The notes: a model not told the origin generated them from the letters alone. A DNA stretch of 13,035 bases from HGM04593 sp045661205 (GCA_045661205.1 JAZRFE010000002.1:1-13035), one strand, 5' to 3'; shown: positions 1 to 7,098, counted from the stretch's first letter. Numbers and translations are program-made.

Positions 1-309
1 GATAAACTTGAATCCACGTGTTTCGTCAAATTTCTCTGCAGCTTTAATCAATCCGAGATTACCCTCGTTAATGAGGTCCGGAAGGCTCAATCCTTGGTTC
101 TGATACTGCTTTGCGACGGAAACTACGAAACGTAAATTCGCTCTTGTCAATTTCTCCAACGCTTGACGATTGCCCTTACGTATTTGCTGTGCCAATTCTA
201 CCTCTTCTTCTACGGTAATTAAATCTTCACGGCCAATCTCTTGCAAGTACTTGTCGAGCGAAGCGCTTTCGCGGTTTGTGATACTTTTTGTAATTTTTAA
301 TTGTCTCAT
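1..309 (-). CDS. rpoD: Primary sigma factor RpoD/SigA, N-terminal part (truncated by window edge)
   Basis: This is the first 103 codons of the housekeeping RNA polymerase sigma factor, which directs transcription from most promoters. The product begins MRQLKITKSITNRES and runs through sigma region 1.2 (DKYLQEIGREDLITVEEEVE, about residues 19-38). It continues into region 2.1-2.2, with ALEKLTRANLRFVVSVAKQY (about 50-69) and the NEGNLGLIKAAEKFDETRGF block that binds core polymerase. The reading frame leaves the window at base 1, so the -10 recognition helix, region 3 and region 4 are missing. The protein starts almost directly at region 1.2 with no region 1.1. That is typical of the short (about 290-residue) Bacteroidetes sigma factor and is a good lineage marker. 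The ATG at 309-307 gives the expected conserved N-terminus. The gene diverges from the DUF4199 operon. Confidence 0.96.
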   Translation of the reverse strand, partial: MRQLKITKSITNRESASLDKYLQEIGREDLITVEEEVELAQQIRKGNRQALEKLTRANLRFVVSVAKQYQNQGLSLPDLINEGNLGLIKAAEKFDETRGFKFI

Positions 310-333
310 ATCAATACGTACAATTTCAATCGG

Positions 334-365
334 CAAAAATAATACATCCTTGTACAAAATACAAG
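334..365 (-). promoter_or_regulatory. Probable rpoD promoter (Bacteroidetes type)
   Basis: Read on the minus strand, CTTG (365-362) is followed after 20 bp by TATTTTTG (341-334). The Bacteroidetes housekeeping consensus is TTTG, 19-21 bp, TAnnTTTG. The -7 element is a full match and the -33 element has one mismatch. The rpoD ATG begins 24 bp after the -7 element, leaving a short leader. Spacing and orientation fit, but the region is AT-rich, so a chance match is possible. Confidence 0.45.
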
Positions 366-480
366 TATTTTGGCAAAAAAGTTCATAAATATTTTTCTCT
401 CAAAAGCTAAGAGAGAGGTATCACACCCCGATAAATTGGAAATTCGACACACCCTTAGCAGAAAAAACAAGCTAACTTAT

Positions 481-511
481 TTTGTTCTCCACTCAACTTA
501 CGTTATCTTTG
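481..511 (+). promoter_or_regulatory. Promoter of the DUF4199-glycosyltransferase operon
   Basis: TTTG (481-484) and TATCTTTG (504-511) are separated by exactly 19 bp, a full match to the Bacteroidetes housekeeping consensus TTTG-N19-21-TAnnTTTG. Transcription should start around 516-520. This rules out the possible ATG at 482 and leaves the ATG at 536 as the first usable start, with a leader of roughly 20 nt. No Shine-Dalgarno sequence is visible before 536, which is usual in this phylum. Confidence 0.8.
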
Positions 512-535
512 CAAATAAAATTTGCGAAAACAGAC

Positions 536-1051
536 ATGAATAAAGGCAATAACATACTCACACAGGCCGCCATGAAGTATGGAACATATCTTGGCATACT
601 GTGGATTATCACATTCGCCATATACATACAGGCACTATCAACACCGAGTCTCTCAATCATATTTCTTATACTGCTGATATCCTCGCCAATATTCGCAGGA
701 TATCTGGGTATAAAATACAGAAAGAGCGAGTGCGATAACCAAATAGGATTCATCAGTTCGTGGGCACTGATGATAATCATCTATTTGTGCGCAGCACTAC
801 TCGCAGCAATAGCATGTTACATACATTTCCGTTTCTTGGACAACGGCATGGCACTATCGATGTTCAAAGAACAGATAGACACATATCAATCGTTGGAAAT
901 AAGTGAAGAGATGAAAAAATCTTTCACCGACACATACAACATTTTGGCAAACATGAGTGCAAGCGACATATGCATACAATATTTTCTAAGCAACGTATTC
1001 ATATCAACATTCTTAGCGCCAATAACAGCATTAGCAGTTTATAAAAAATAG
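536..1051 (+). CDS. DUF4199-family integral membrane protein
   Basis: The 171-residue product has about four hydrophobic segments (roughly residues 17-34, 38-57, 72-96 and 147-168). A polar, acidic stretch of about 45 residues lies between the third and fourth. Length, helix pattern and the opening NNILTQAAMKYGTYLGILW match the DUF4199 family, known mostly from Bacteroidetes and of unknown function. The start at 536 is chosen because an in-frame ATG at 482 lies inside the promoter. The stop is only 5 bp before the GT2 gene, so the two are almost certainly cotranscribed. A DUF4199 gene next to a GT2 glycosyltransferase is, from memory, a recurring arrangement in Bacteroides. A role assisting or anchoring that enzyme in the inner membrane is plausible but inferred only from this neighbourhood. 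Confidence 0.85.
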   Translation: MNKGNNILTQAAMKYGTYLGILWIITFAIYIQALSTPSLSIIFLILLISSPIFAGYLGIKYRKSECDNQIGFISSWALMIIIYLCAALLAAIACYIHFRFLDNGMALSMFKEQIDTYQSLEISEEMKKSFTDTYNILANMSASDICIQYFLSNVFISTFLAPITALAVYKK

Positions 1052-1056
1052 GAATC

Positions 1057-2007
1057 ATGGATATATCAGTAATAGTACCCCTGTACAACGAATCGGAATC
1101 TCTGCCCGAGCTTGCCACTTGGATAGAGCGCGTGATGACCGCTAACGGCTACACATACGAAATAACATTCATAAACGACGGCAGCACAGACCACTCGTGG
1201 GAAGTAATCGAGGGATTGCAAAAAGATAACGCAAATATCCACGGTGTAAAATTCCGTCGCAATTATGGAAAATCGCCTGCACTCTACTGCGGATTCGAGC
1301 GCGCCCAAGGAGATGTGGTAATCACGATGGATGCCGACCTACAAGACAGCCCCGACGAAATACCCATCCTTTATAAGATGATAACCGAAGAGGGTTACGA
1401 CCTTGTATCGGGATACAAGAAAAAACGTTACGATCCGCTTACAAAGACCATCCCCACAAAGCTGTTCAACGCCACAGCACGCAAGGTGTCAGGCATAAAA
1501 AATCTGCACGACTTCAACTGCGGACTAAAAGCATACAAAAACGAAGTGGTAAAGAACATCGAGGTCTACGGCGACATGCACCGTTACATCCCCTACCTGG
1601 CAAAAAATGCAGGATTCTCCAAGATTGGCGAACTTGTGGTACACCATCAGGCACGTAAATACGGAAAAAGCAAGTTCGGCATCAGCCGCTTCTTTCATGG
1701 CTACCTCGACCTGATGTCACTGTGGTTCCTCTCGACCTTCGGCTACCGCCCCATGCACATATTCGGACTATGGGGAACACTGATGTTCTTCATCGGCTTC
1801 ATTGCAGCCATCATATTGGGCGCGAGCAAATTATACTCACTTGCAAACGGCATCCCCTTGCGACTTGTGACAGACTCACCCCACTTCTACATATCACTGA
1901 CAATGATGATATTGGGCACACAGTTGTTCCTCACAGGATTCCTGGCGGAACTTATAAGCCGCACCTCGCAAGAACGCAACAAATACAACATAGCCAAAGA
2001 AATTTAG
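1057..2007 (+). CDS. Family 2 glycosyltransferase, polyprenyl-phosphate sugar transferase type
   Basis: The 316-residue enzyme has a cytosolic GT-A domain followed by two membrane segments (about 233-256 and 276-302). Family landmarks are visible: VIVPLYNE at 6-12, the nucleotide-binding NDGSTD at 40-45, and the metal-binding DADLQD at 92-97. A later basic segment around 197-211 (HHQARKYGKSKFGISRF) is typical of dolichol/undecaprenyl-phosphate mannosyl- and glucosyltransferases such as the GtrB/DPM1 class. The expected reaction is transfer of a hexose from a nucleotide sugar to undecaprenyl phosphate at the cytoplasmic face of the inner membrane. The lipid-linked sugar would then decorate O-antigen, glycoproteins or other envelope glycans. 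The sugar specificity cannot be read from the sequence. It is the second gene of the operon, 5 bp after DUF4199 and 11 bp before the next start. Confidence 0.92.
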   Translation: MDISVIVPLYNESESLPELATWIERVMTANGYTYEITFINDGSTDHSWEVIEGLQKDNANIHGVKFRRNYGKSPALYCGFERAQGDVVITMDADLQDSPDEIPILYKMITEEGYDLVSGYKKKRYDPLTKTIPTKLFNATARKVSGIKNLHDFNCGLKAYKNEVVKNIEVYGDMHRYIPYLAKNAGFSKIGELVVHHQARKYGKSKFGISRFFHGYLDLMSLWFLSTFGYRPMHIFGLWGTLMFFIGFIAAIILGASKLYSLANGIPLRLVTDSPHFYISLTMMILGTQLFLTGFLAELISRTSQERNKYNIAKEI

Positions 2008-2018
2008 AACCCCGAGCA

Positions 2019-2537
2019 ATGATATTAACAAATAAGAGAAGCATCGCACGCACCCTGCAAACAGCAGCAGCAACAATCATCATGCTGCTGACGTTGGCAA
2101 CAACAGCCTGCGAAAACGGCACCGACTGCGACATTAACAACATATCGTACAACCGCATCAAGCTGTACGGAAGCAATGAATCGCAAGACGTGATAGACTA
2201 CAACTACCCCGACACATTGACCGTAAAACTGATAATAAACGGAGTAGACAGCATCATAATCAACAAACTCGTGGACGCATCAGAGCTGCAACTGCCCGTA
2301 AACTACACAGGCGAGTGCGACACACTTGTATTGGAGTACAGTGGCAACATCGACGACACACTGTTCATAGAGCACAAAAACATTCCTTTCTTCATCTCCA
2401 CCGACTGCGGAATGGCAATGTACCACCACCTTACAGGAGTGCGCCACACAAACAACCTCATAGACTCGGCAACAATAAACGAACCGGAAATAAACTTCGA
2501 CTGGCATGAAAATATCAAACTATATATTGCTGAGTAG
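2019..2537 (+). CDS. DUF6452-like lipoprotein
   Basis: The 172-residue product begins with a basic N-region (NKRSIAR), a hydrophobic stretch, and a lipobox ending LATTAC with the acylated cysteine at residue 31. It should be a lipoprotein moved to the outer membrane or left in the periplasm. The mature part is predicted to be beta-rich and has further cysteines at 37, 100 and 130. A conserved-looking block follows (IPFFISTDCGMAMYHHL at about 122-138, then TNNLIDSATI). It resembles the Bacteroidales family DUF6452, which has no known function. The frame stays open upstream to 1722, but inside the GT2 gene; the ATG at 2019 places the signal peptide correctly. The gene starts 11 bp after GT2 and overlaps the next gene by 32 bp, so the two are translationally linked. 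The pairing with DUF6048 supports the assignment. Confidence 0.8.
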   Translation: MILTNKRSIARTLQTAAATIIMLLTLATTACENGTDCDINNISYNRIKLYGSNESQDVIDYNYPDTLTVKLIINGVDSIIINKLVDASELQLPVNYTGECDTLVLEYSGNIDDTLFIEHKNIPFFISTDCGMAMYHHLTGVRHTNNLIDSATINEPEINFDWHENIKLYIAE

Positions 2538-3201
2538 TCTGTTACTGACTCTTCTCCCATGCACCATTATAGCACAGGAGAACAAAAAAGAGACCAAAGA
2601 GGACGCCTTGACATTCAAAGGTCTGAACCTCTCCACCGACATATTCGGCTACATAGGTTCGTTCCTCGACGACGGAATAAGTGGCGAAGTGGCACTCGAG
2701 GCAAACCTCGGCGACAGGTTCTTCCCTATAATCGAAGCAGGATACGGTAGCATAGACATCACCGACGAAAACTTCGGCATACACTACAAGTCAGCCGCCC
2801 CCTACATGAGAGCCGGACTAAACTACAACTTCAGCTACCAGAAAGGCAAGACACAACGCCCCAACTACGTCTATGGTGCCCTGCGTTTCGGATGTAGCAA
2901 GATGAAATACGATGTATCATCGCCACCCATCCACGACCCTGTTTGGGGAGGCGAAGTTCCATTCTCACACAACGATGTAAACGGATTCGCAAGTTGGATA
3001 GAATTAGGCGTGGGAATAAACGCAAAAATCTGGAAAAACCTGCGCATGGGTTGGTGCGTACGCTACAAAGCACGAGTAAATGTCGTGAACGGCAGCAACT
3101 CCAAGGTAGGTTACATTCCCGGCTTCGGCACCAACAGACACACACGCTTCGGCGCAACATACAGCATAATATACGAAATACCATTTAAAAGAGAGAAATG
3201 A
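2506..3201 (+). CDS. DUF6048-like exported protein, probable outer-membrane beta-barrel
   Basis: The 231-residue product has a signal peptide of about 23 residues ending TIIAQ. The mature chain is rich in aromatic and glycine residues with alternating patterns (IIEAGYGSIDI, YVYGALRFG, WIELGVGINAKIW, MGWCVRYKAR). It ends in strands such as GATYSIIYEIPF, as in small eight-stranded outer-membrane barrels. This fits the Bacteroidales family DUF6048, whose function is unknown. The start overlaps the DUF6452 gene by 32 bp, and the stop shares an ATGA with apbE, so all three are read from one transcript with coupled translation. A joint role of the lipoprotein and barrel at the outer membrane is an inference from this linkage. 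Confidence 0.8.
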   Translation: MKISNYILLSSLLLTLLPCTIIAQENKKETKEDALTFKGLNLSTDIFGYIGSFLDDGISGEVALEANLGDRFFPIIEAGYGSIDITDENFGIHYKSAAPYMRAGLNYNFSYQKGKTQRPNYVYGALRFGCSKMKYDVSSPPIHDPVWGGEVPFSHNDVNGFASWIELGVGINAKIWKNLRMGWCVRYKARVNVVNGSNSKVGYIPGFGTNRHTRFGATYSIIYEIPFKREK

Positions 3202-4190
3202 AACGTTGGCAGGCAATCTTTCTGCTGTTTCTCATAGCCGGAACAGCATACATACTTAGCACAAACACCCCCTACCAGAAAGAGGAAGGCAACATTTTCG
3301 GCACCTCGTACCGCATAACATACAAGTCGGCAGAAAAATACACCGAGGAGATAAAAAAGACCCTTCAACAAGTTGACAACTCACTGTCGCCATTTAACAA
3401 AAGTTCCATCATCAGCAAGATAAACAACAACGAAGAGAACACCCTCGACAGCATGTTCATCTATGTGTTCAATATGGCACAAGAGGTATCACAGGCCACC
3501 GACGGAGCATTCGACATCACAGTAGCTCCGCTCGTGAACGCATGGGGATTCGGATTCAAAAAAGGCATAGAGCCCGACTCGGCAACAATAGAAGAGATGA
3601 AGAGCTACACAGGATACAAAAAAATATCAATAGCCGACGGCAAAATAGCCAAAGAACATCCGCAGACAATGCTCAATTGCAGCGCAATAGCCAAAGGATA
3701 TGGTTGCGACGCAGTAGCACGCATGCTCGAAAGCAAAGGCATAGACGATTACATGGTGGAGATAGGTGGCGAAGTGGCACTGAAAGGCAAAAACAGCAAA
3801 GACGGCCGTTGGGTTATAGGTGTAAACAAACCCATTGAAGGCACCATACAGACCAACGAACTGCAAACAGTGCTGCAACTGACAGACTGTTGCATGGCAA
3901 CATCGGGCAACTATCGCAACTACCGTTACATCGACGGCAAGAAGTATTCTCACACCATCGACCCGCACAGCGGCTACCCCGTAACACACACACTGCTGTC
4001 GGTCACAGTCATAGCCCGCGAATGTGCCTATGCCGACGCACTTGCAACAGCCTTTATGGTGATGGGACTCGACAAAGCCATGCAATTCTGCGAAAAGCAT
4101 CCCGAGATTGAAGGATATTTCATCTACTCCGACGACTCCGGAAAAATGCTCACACGCGAAACATCGGGATTCAAAAAATATAAAAAATAA
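3198..4190 (+). CDS. apbE: FAD:protein FMN transferase (ApbE family)
   Basis: The enzyme attaches FMN from FAD to a threonine side chain of target flavoproteins, such as NqrB/NqrC or RnfG/RnfD subunits and related periplasmic reductases. The 330-residue product is membrane-anchored by a hydrophobic N-terminal segment (about 6-21) with no lipobox cysteine; the catalytic domain is periplasmic. Family motifs are in order: GTSYRITY (35-42), TDGAFDIT (101-108), AIAKGYGCD (163-171), EIGGEV (188-193), SHTIDPHSGYPV (251-262) and ADALATAF (279-286). The last includes the metal/FAD-binding aspartate and threonine region. Length is normal. The start codon overlaps the DUF6048 stop by 4 bp (ATGA), making this the last gene of the operon. 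No flavinylation target is encoded in the window, so its substrate here is unknown. Confidence 0.95.
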   Translation: MKRWQAIFLLFLIAGTAYILSTNTPYQKEEGNIFGTSYRITYKSAEKYTEEIKKTLQQVDNSLSPFNKSSIISKINNNEENTLDSMFIYVFNMAQEVSQATDGAFDITVAPLVNAWGFGFKKGIEPDSATIEEMKSYTGYKKISIADGKIAKEHPQTMLNCSAIAKGYGCDAVARMLESKGIDDYMVEIGGEVALKGKNSKDGRWVIGVNKPIEGTIQTNELQTVLQLTDCCMATSGNYRNYRYIDGKKYSHTIDPHSGYPVTHTLLSVTVIARECAYADALATAFMVMGLDKAMQFCEKHPEIEGYFIYSDDSGKMLTRETSGFKKYKK

Positions 4191-4225
4191 GAAATTTAAA
4201 AAACTTCTAAATTACAAAAAACATA

Positions 4226-4268
4226 AAAGTGTCCATTTTCGGGCACACTGTCCAGAATCGAACACTTT
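4226..4268 (+). promoter_or_regulatory. Tandem dyad, putative enhancer-binding-protein site
   Basis: Two related 17-bp elements lie 19 bp apart at 4230-4246 and 4249-4265, sharing TGTCCAnnnTCGnnCAC. Each is an imperfect dyad (TGTCC ... GGGCA and TGTCC ... GAACA). The pair is enclosed by a perfect 7-bp inverted repeat, AAAGTGT (4226-4232) and ACACTTT (4262-4268). The centre is about 88 bp before the predicted sigma-54 transcription start. That is a normal distance for binding sites of NtrC-family activators, and roughly two helical turns separate the copies. The regulator is not encoded here. The functional call is inferred. Confidence 0.55.
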
Positions 4269-4308
4269 AAAATTTAAGGTTCCGTTGATTTTCAGCACAT
4301 TACAATCT

Positions 4309-4324
4309 TGGCACGGTTTTTGTA
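4309..4324 (+). promoter_or_regulatory. Sigma-54 (RpoN) promoter of the fasciclin lipoprotein gene
   Basis: TGGCACG, four bases, then TTGTA matches the sigma-54 consensus TGGCACR-N4-TTGCW with only one departure, GT for GC at -12. The GG and G(T) dinucleotides are 12 bp apart, as sigma-54 requires. Predicted transcription start is near 4335, giving a leader of about 88 nt to the ATG at 4423. The match sits in an intergenic region with paired upstream elements. It is much closer to consensus than would be expected by chance in a 232-bp gap. Confidence 0.75.
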
Positions 4325-4422
4325 GTAAAAAACATTAAAGCAGAATGTTACAAACAACCATTTTCTACGTCTTATAGATAAGAACATAGGAGCCCGATAG
4401 TTTATGAAAAACAAGAAAATAA

Positions 4423-6402
4423 ATGAAACGCATACATACATACATACATACATACATACATACATACATACTAATAATTGTATTATTCCTATTCTCTTGC
4501 ACCGAAGAGATTGACAAGAGCAACCGTTACACCTTCACCGGCGAGACAGTGGCTGATTTTGTACTAAACCGCAGCGACAAGTATTCGCATTTTGCCAACA
4601 TCCTGAAGCGAGCAAACGTGCTGAACCTGCTTGCCACCTATGGGCAATATACATTGTTCCTACCCGACAACGAAGCTATTGAAAAATACATTCAAGAGCA
4701 AGACAGCATCTATCAAGAATACAAAGACACGGAAACTCCAATATGGACAGGAATAACCTCGCCGTTGCCGGAAGACTTGAGCGACTCGATGGCAAACGTC
4801 ATTGCACGCACTCATCTTATAGAAGGTAATCATTTAACAGCCACTTTCGGCGATGGAGCACTGCCACATTGGAACTTCTACGACCGTTTTTTGGGTATCT
4901 CATACGAGAGCGACAACAATGGCCTTCAAATAAAAATAAACGCTACAACTAAAATTGTCGGCAAAGACTACGAGGTAGAAAATGGCGTCGTGCATCTTGT
5001 GGACAATGTCATTGAGGTGACAAACAACACCCTGCCCAAACACATTGCAAGTTACACATTCTTCACACTCTTCAGCGAAGCACTTGGAGCAACAGGTTTC
5101 GGCGACTCACTGCAAAAATATACAGACTTAAATTTTAAGCCCCTCGATAAAGAAAACACTCCGCAAAAGAAATTCTACAAATACACAGGATTCATAGAGA
5201 CAGACGAAGTTTTTCACGAGAATGGCATCTACACCCTCGACGACCTTAAGGCTTTTGCCGAAAAATGGTACGGCACAGAGGAGCGCAACAACCCCAGCAG
5301 CCCCAAGAACGCCCTCTACAAATTCGTTGCCTACCACTTTGTGCCACGCGAACTTACATACAATAAAATAATACCCCTGCAAGTGGGTCCCTACACCCTT
5401 GAAGAATTGGTTGTTCCCGGTCACGACTGCTACGACTATTTCGAGACAATGCTGGGCAGATTGATGAAAGTTACAAAACCACTGAGCAGTAGTGACGGGC
5501 TTTACATGTACATAAACAGGCCTAAAAATGGCAAAGTGTACAACGAAGCGATGCGTCGACACTTGAACGTTCGACTCATTGAGCCAACAGAATTCACCCA
5601 GGCAAACGAAAAACATTCGCGCTTCAACCCCATTGCAATGAACGGAATCATTCAGCCCATAGATAAGATTCTCGTTTACGACGAAGATGAAATGACGGGA
5701 AACATCCTTAACGAACGACTGCGTTTCGATTTTGGCACACTGCTACCCGAACTTTCGTGCAACAACATAAGACACACCAGCAATTACAAACCTAGACTCT
5801 GCATACCATTTTCTTATTGCGAAAATATAAAAAACAACTCAAACGCATCTAATTATTTTGAATATTGGATGTTTTGTGGTTACATGCGCGACGGATACGA
5901 GACCGAAGGATTGTTTGACGTTTCATTCCGTCTGCCACCTGTGCCCGCGAGAGTATATGAAGTGCGCTTGGGCGTAGAACTGATAACCCCATTTTTAGGG
6001 TTATACGGATGGTTGTTGCAACCATACATCGACGGCAAAATATGCTCACTTCCCATAGACATCCCCAAAGACAAGATGCCTGTTGAGTGGGTGGACGACT
6101 CGGAGACATTAGACAACGGAGTGGAACACGACAAGTTTATGCGCAGTCAAGGATGGATGAAAGGGCCCGACGCCTTCTACGCCAACAATTACATTTCCGA
6201 ATACATAGAAGGACAGACTAACATGCGAGAAAGCATCATAAGCCTGCGTAAGATTATTGGCAGAGTACATTTACCGGAAGGCGAACATTGGCTTCGCTTA
6301 AGATTGCTGCGCGAAGGAGTAAACCAATTTATTTTCGATTACATAGAACTAGTCCCTCTGAATATTATTAACGACCCCTTGAAGCCCGAGGACAGGCATT
6401 AA
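4423..6402 (+). CDS. Fasciclin (FAS1) domain lipoprotein with repeat-encoded signal peptide
   Basis: The 659-residue product is a probable surface lipoprotein. The signal peptide contains three HTYI repeats (residues 5-16) encoded by a CATA tract, a hydrophobic core, and a lipobox LFSC with cysteine at 26. Acidic residues follow (CTEEID), resembling the lipoprotein export signals reported in Bacteroidetes. Residues about 38-200 form one FAS1 domain (SHFANILKRANVLNLL, QYTLFLPDNEAI, then NGVVHLVDNVIEV at 187-199). Residues about 205-420 look like a second, diverged FAS1 domain (YTLDDLKAFAEKWYG, ALYKFVAYHFVPREL, NGIIQPIDKILVYDE). The remaining 240 residues are not recognised and look beta-rich. 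FAS1 proteins often mediate adhesion, and in Bacteroidetes they commonly accompany glycan-uptake loci, but no SusC/SusD gene is present here. A sigma-54 promoter and a phase-variable start are likely; see the repeat. The ATG at 4423 is the only start in frame at this repeat length. Confidence 0.85.
   Translation: MKRIHTYIHTYIHTYILIIVLFLFSCTEEIDKSNRYTFTGETVADFVLNRSDKYSHFANILKRANVLNLLATYGQYTLFLPDNEAIEKYIQEQDSIYQEYKDTETPIWTGITSPLPEDLSDSMANVIARTHLIEGNHLTATFGDGALPHWNFYDRFLGISYESDNNGLQIKINATTKIVGKDYEVENGVVHLVDNVIEVTNNTLPKHIASYTFFTLFSEALGATGFGDSLQKYTDLNFKPLDKENTPQKKFYKYTGFIETDEVFHENGIYTLDDLKAFAEKWYGTEERNNPSSPKNALYKFVAYHFVPRELTYNKIIPLQVGPYTLEELVVPGHDCYDYFETMLGRLMKVTKPLSSSDGLYMYINRPKNGKVYNEAMRRHLNVRLIEPTEFTQANEKHSRFNPIAMNGIIQPIDKILVYDEDEMTGNILNERLRFDFGTLLPELSCNNIRHTSNYKPRLCIPFSYCENIKNNSNASNYFEYWMFCGYMRDGYETEGLFDVSFRLPPVPARVYEVRLGVELITPFLGLYGWLLQPYIDGKICSLPIDIPKDKMPVEWVDDSETLDNGVEHDKFMRSQGWMKGPDAFYANNYISEYIEGQTNMRESIISLRKIIGRVHLPEGEHWLRLRLLREGVNQFIFDYIELVPLNIINDPLKPEDRH
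4431..4470 (+). repeat. (CATA)10 tetranucleotide repeat inside the coding start
   Basis: Ten perfect CATA units begin 8 bp into the fasciclin gene, plus one further C at 4471. All three frames of the tract read His-Thr-Tyr-Ile without a stop. At ten units the ATG at 4423 is in frame with the gene. An upstream ATG at 4404 enters the tract in another frame and stops at 4512-4514. Removing one unit (or adding two) puts 4404 in frame, giving a longer N-terminus starting MKNKKINET. With eight or eleven units neither ATG is in frame. This is the geometry of a slipped-strand contingency locus. Confidence 0.9.
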
Positions 6403-6422
6403 AAATTACTGTTCCCCACAAA

Positions 6423-6455
6423 AATATAGCCGGCACAAACTGTACCGGCTATATT
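6423..6455. terminator. Bidirectional terminator between convergent genes
   Basis: An 11-bp perfect stem (AATATAGCCGG at 6423-6433 with CCGGCTATATT at 6445-6455) encloses an 11-nt loop that can pair a further three bases. It lies between the fasciclin stop (6402) and the MarC stop (6475), which converge. On the minus strand the stem continues into a T-run (ATTTTTG), as for a rho-independent terminator. The plus-strand side is followed by AT-rich but less T-rich DNA, so termination may be weaker for the fasciclin transcript. Confidence 0.8.
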
Positions 6456-6474
6456 ATATAATGTAACGCAACAG

Positions 6475-7098
6475 TTACTGCTGCGCCGAAACACTCTGAA
6501 TAAGATAAGAGAGATTAGAAGTAAAAAGCTTTACAGAAATTGCAAGCAAAATTATTCCGAAAAACTTCTTTACAAAATACATTCCCGACTTTCCAAGCAA
6601 GCGCTGAATGCGTCCGGTAGTCATCAGCACCACATAAACAACAACCATGTTCGCGCACAAAGCAAGCAAAATATTCAAAGCCGAATATTCGGCACGCAAC
6701 GACAACAACGTGGTGAACGAGCCGGCACCGGCAAGCAGCGGAAATACCAACGGAACATAAGTAGCCTCTTTAATAGGCCCGGCATTCTTAAAAATTTCAA
6801 TATCAAGCACCATCTCCATAGCCATAAGGAAGAGCACAAGTCCACCGGCAACGGCAAAAGAGTTTATATCCACGCCAAAAAGTTCTAAGAGTCCCTCTCC
6901 CATAAAGAAGAAGAGACACATGAGAAAGAACGAATAAAGAACAGCCCTTAACGCACTCACAGCCCTACCCTGTTCACGCACTGAAATTACAATAGGAATG
7001 GCACCGATGGGGTCGATAACCGCAAACAACACAATGAAAGCGCTGAAAAAATCAAGAAAATTAAAAGCCTCCAACATACAAGTAAAAAACTTAAACAT
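6475..7098 (-). CDS. MarC-family (UPF0056) inner-membrane protein
   Basis: The 207-residue protein has about six hydrophobic segments covering nearly all of its length. Family hallmarks are present: IDPIGAIPI at 28-36, GGLVLFLMAMEMV at 85-97, the re-entrant-looking FPLLAGAGSFTTLL at 119-132, and KFFGIILLAISVK at 178-190. MarC proteins were once linked to antibiotic resistance in E. coli but that role was not upheld; transport function and substrate remain unknown. The length is normal. A second ATG at 7077 would remove only seven residues and gives the more usual MLEAF start, so the exact N-terminus is uncertain. The gene converges on the fasciclin gene and diverges from rpsA across a 242-bp AT-rich gap. 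No convincing promoter for it was found there. Confidence 0.88.
   Translation of the reverse strand: MFKFFTCMLEAFNFLDFFSAFIVLFAVIDPIGAIPIVISVREQGRAVSALRAVLYSFFLMCLFFFMGEGLLELFGVDINSFAVAGGLVLFLMAMEMVLDIEIFKNAGPIKEATYVPLVFPLLAGAGSFTTLLSLRAEYSALNILLALCANMVVVYVVLMTTGRIQRLLGKSGMYFVKKFFGIILLAISVKLFTSNLSYLIQSVSAQQ

Noticed and set aside
482..535. Upstream in-frame ATG extending the DUF4199 protein by 18 residues
   Set aside because: It overlaps a full-consensus promoter (481-511), so it would not be transcribed, and the extra residues do not resemble the family N-terminus.
1722..2018. Upstream extension of the DUF6452 lipoprotein frame
   Set aside because: It lies within the GT2 coding sequence in another frame and would bury the signal peptide and lipobox; the ATG at 2019 fits.
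4191..4218. AAATTTA/TAAATT pairing after apbE as a terminator
   Set aside because: The stem is six AT-only pairs with no T-run, too weak to support.
4280..4300. Possible IHF-type bending site between the dyads and the sigma-54 promoter
   Set aside because: Only the TTGATT core matches; the rest of the consensus does not.
5128..5616. 162-codon minus-strand open frame inside the fasciclin gene
   Set aside because: Antisense to a well-supported gene; its composition is what the complement of that codon usage produces, with no recognisable domain.
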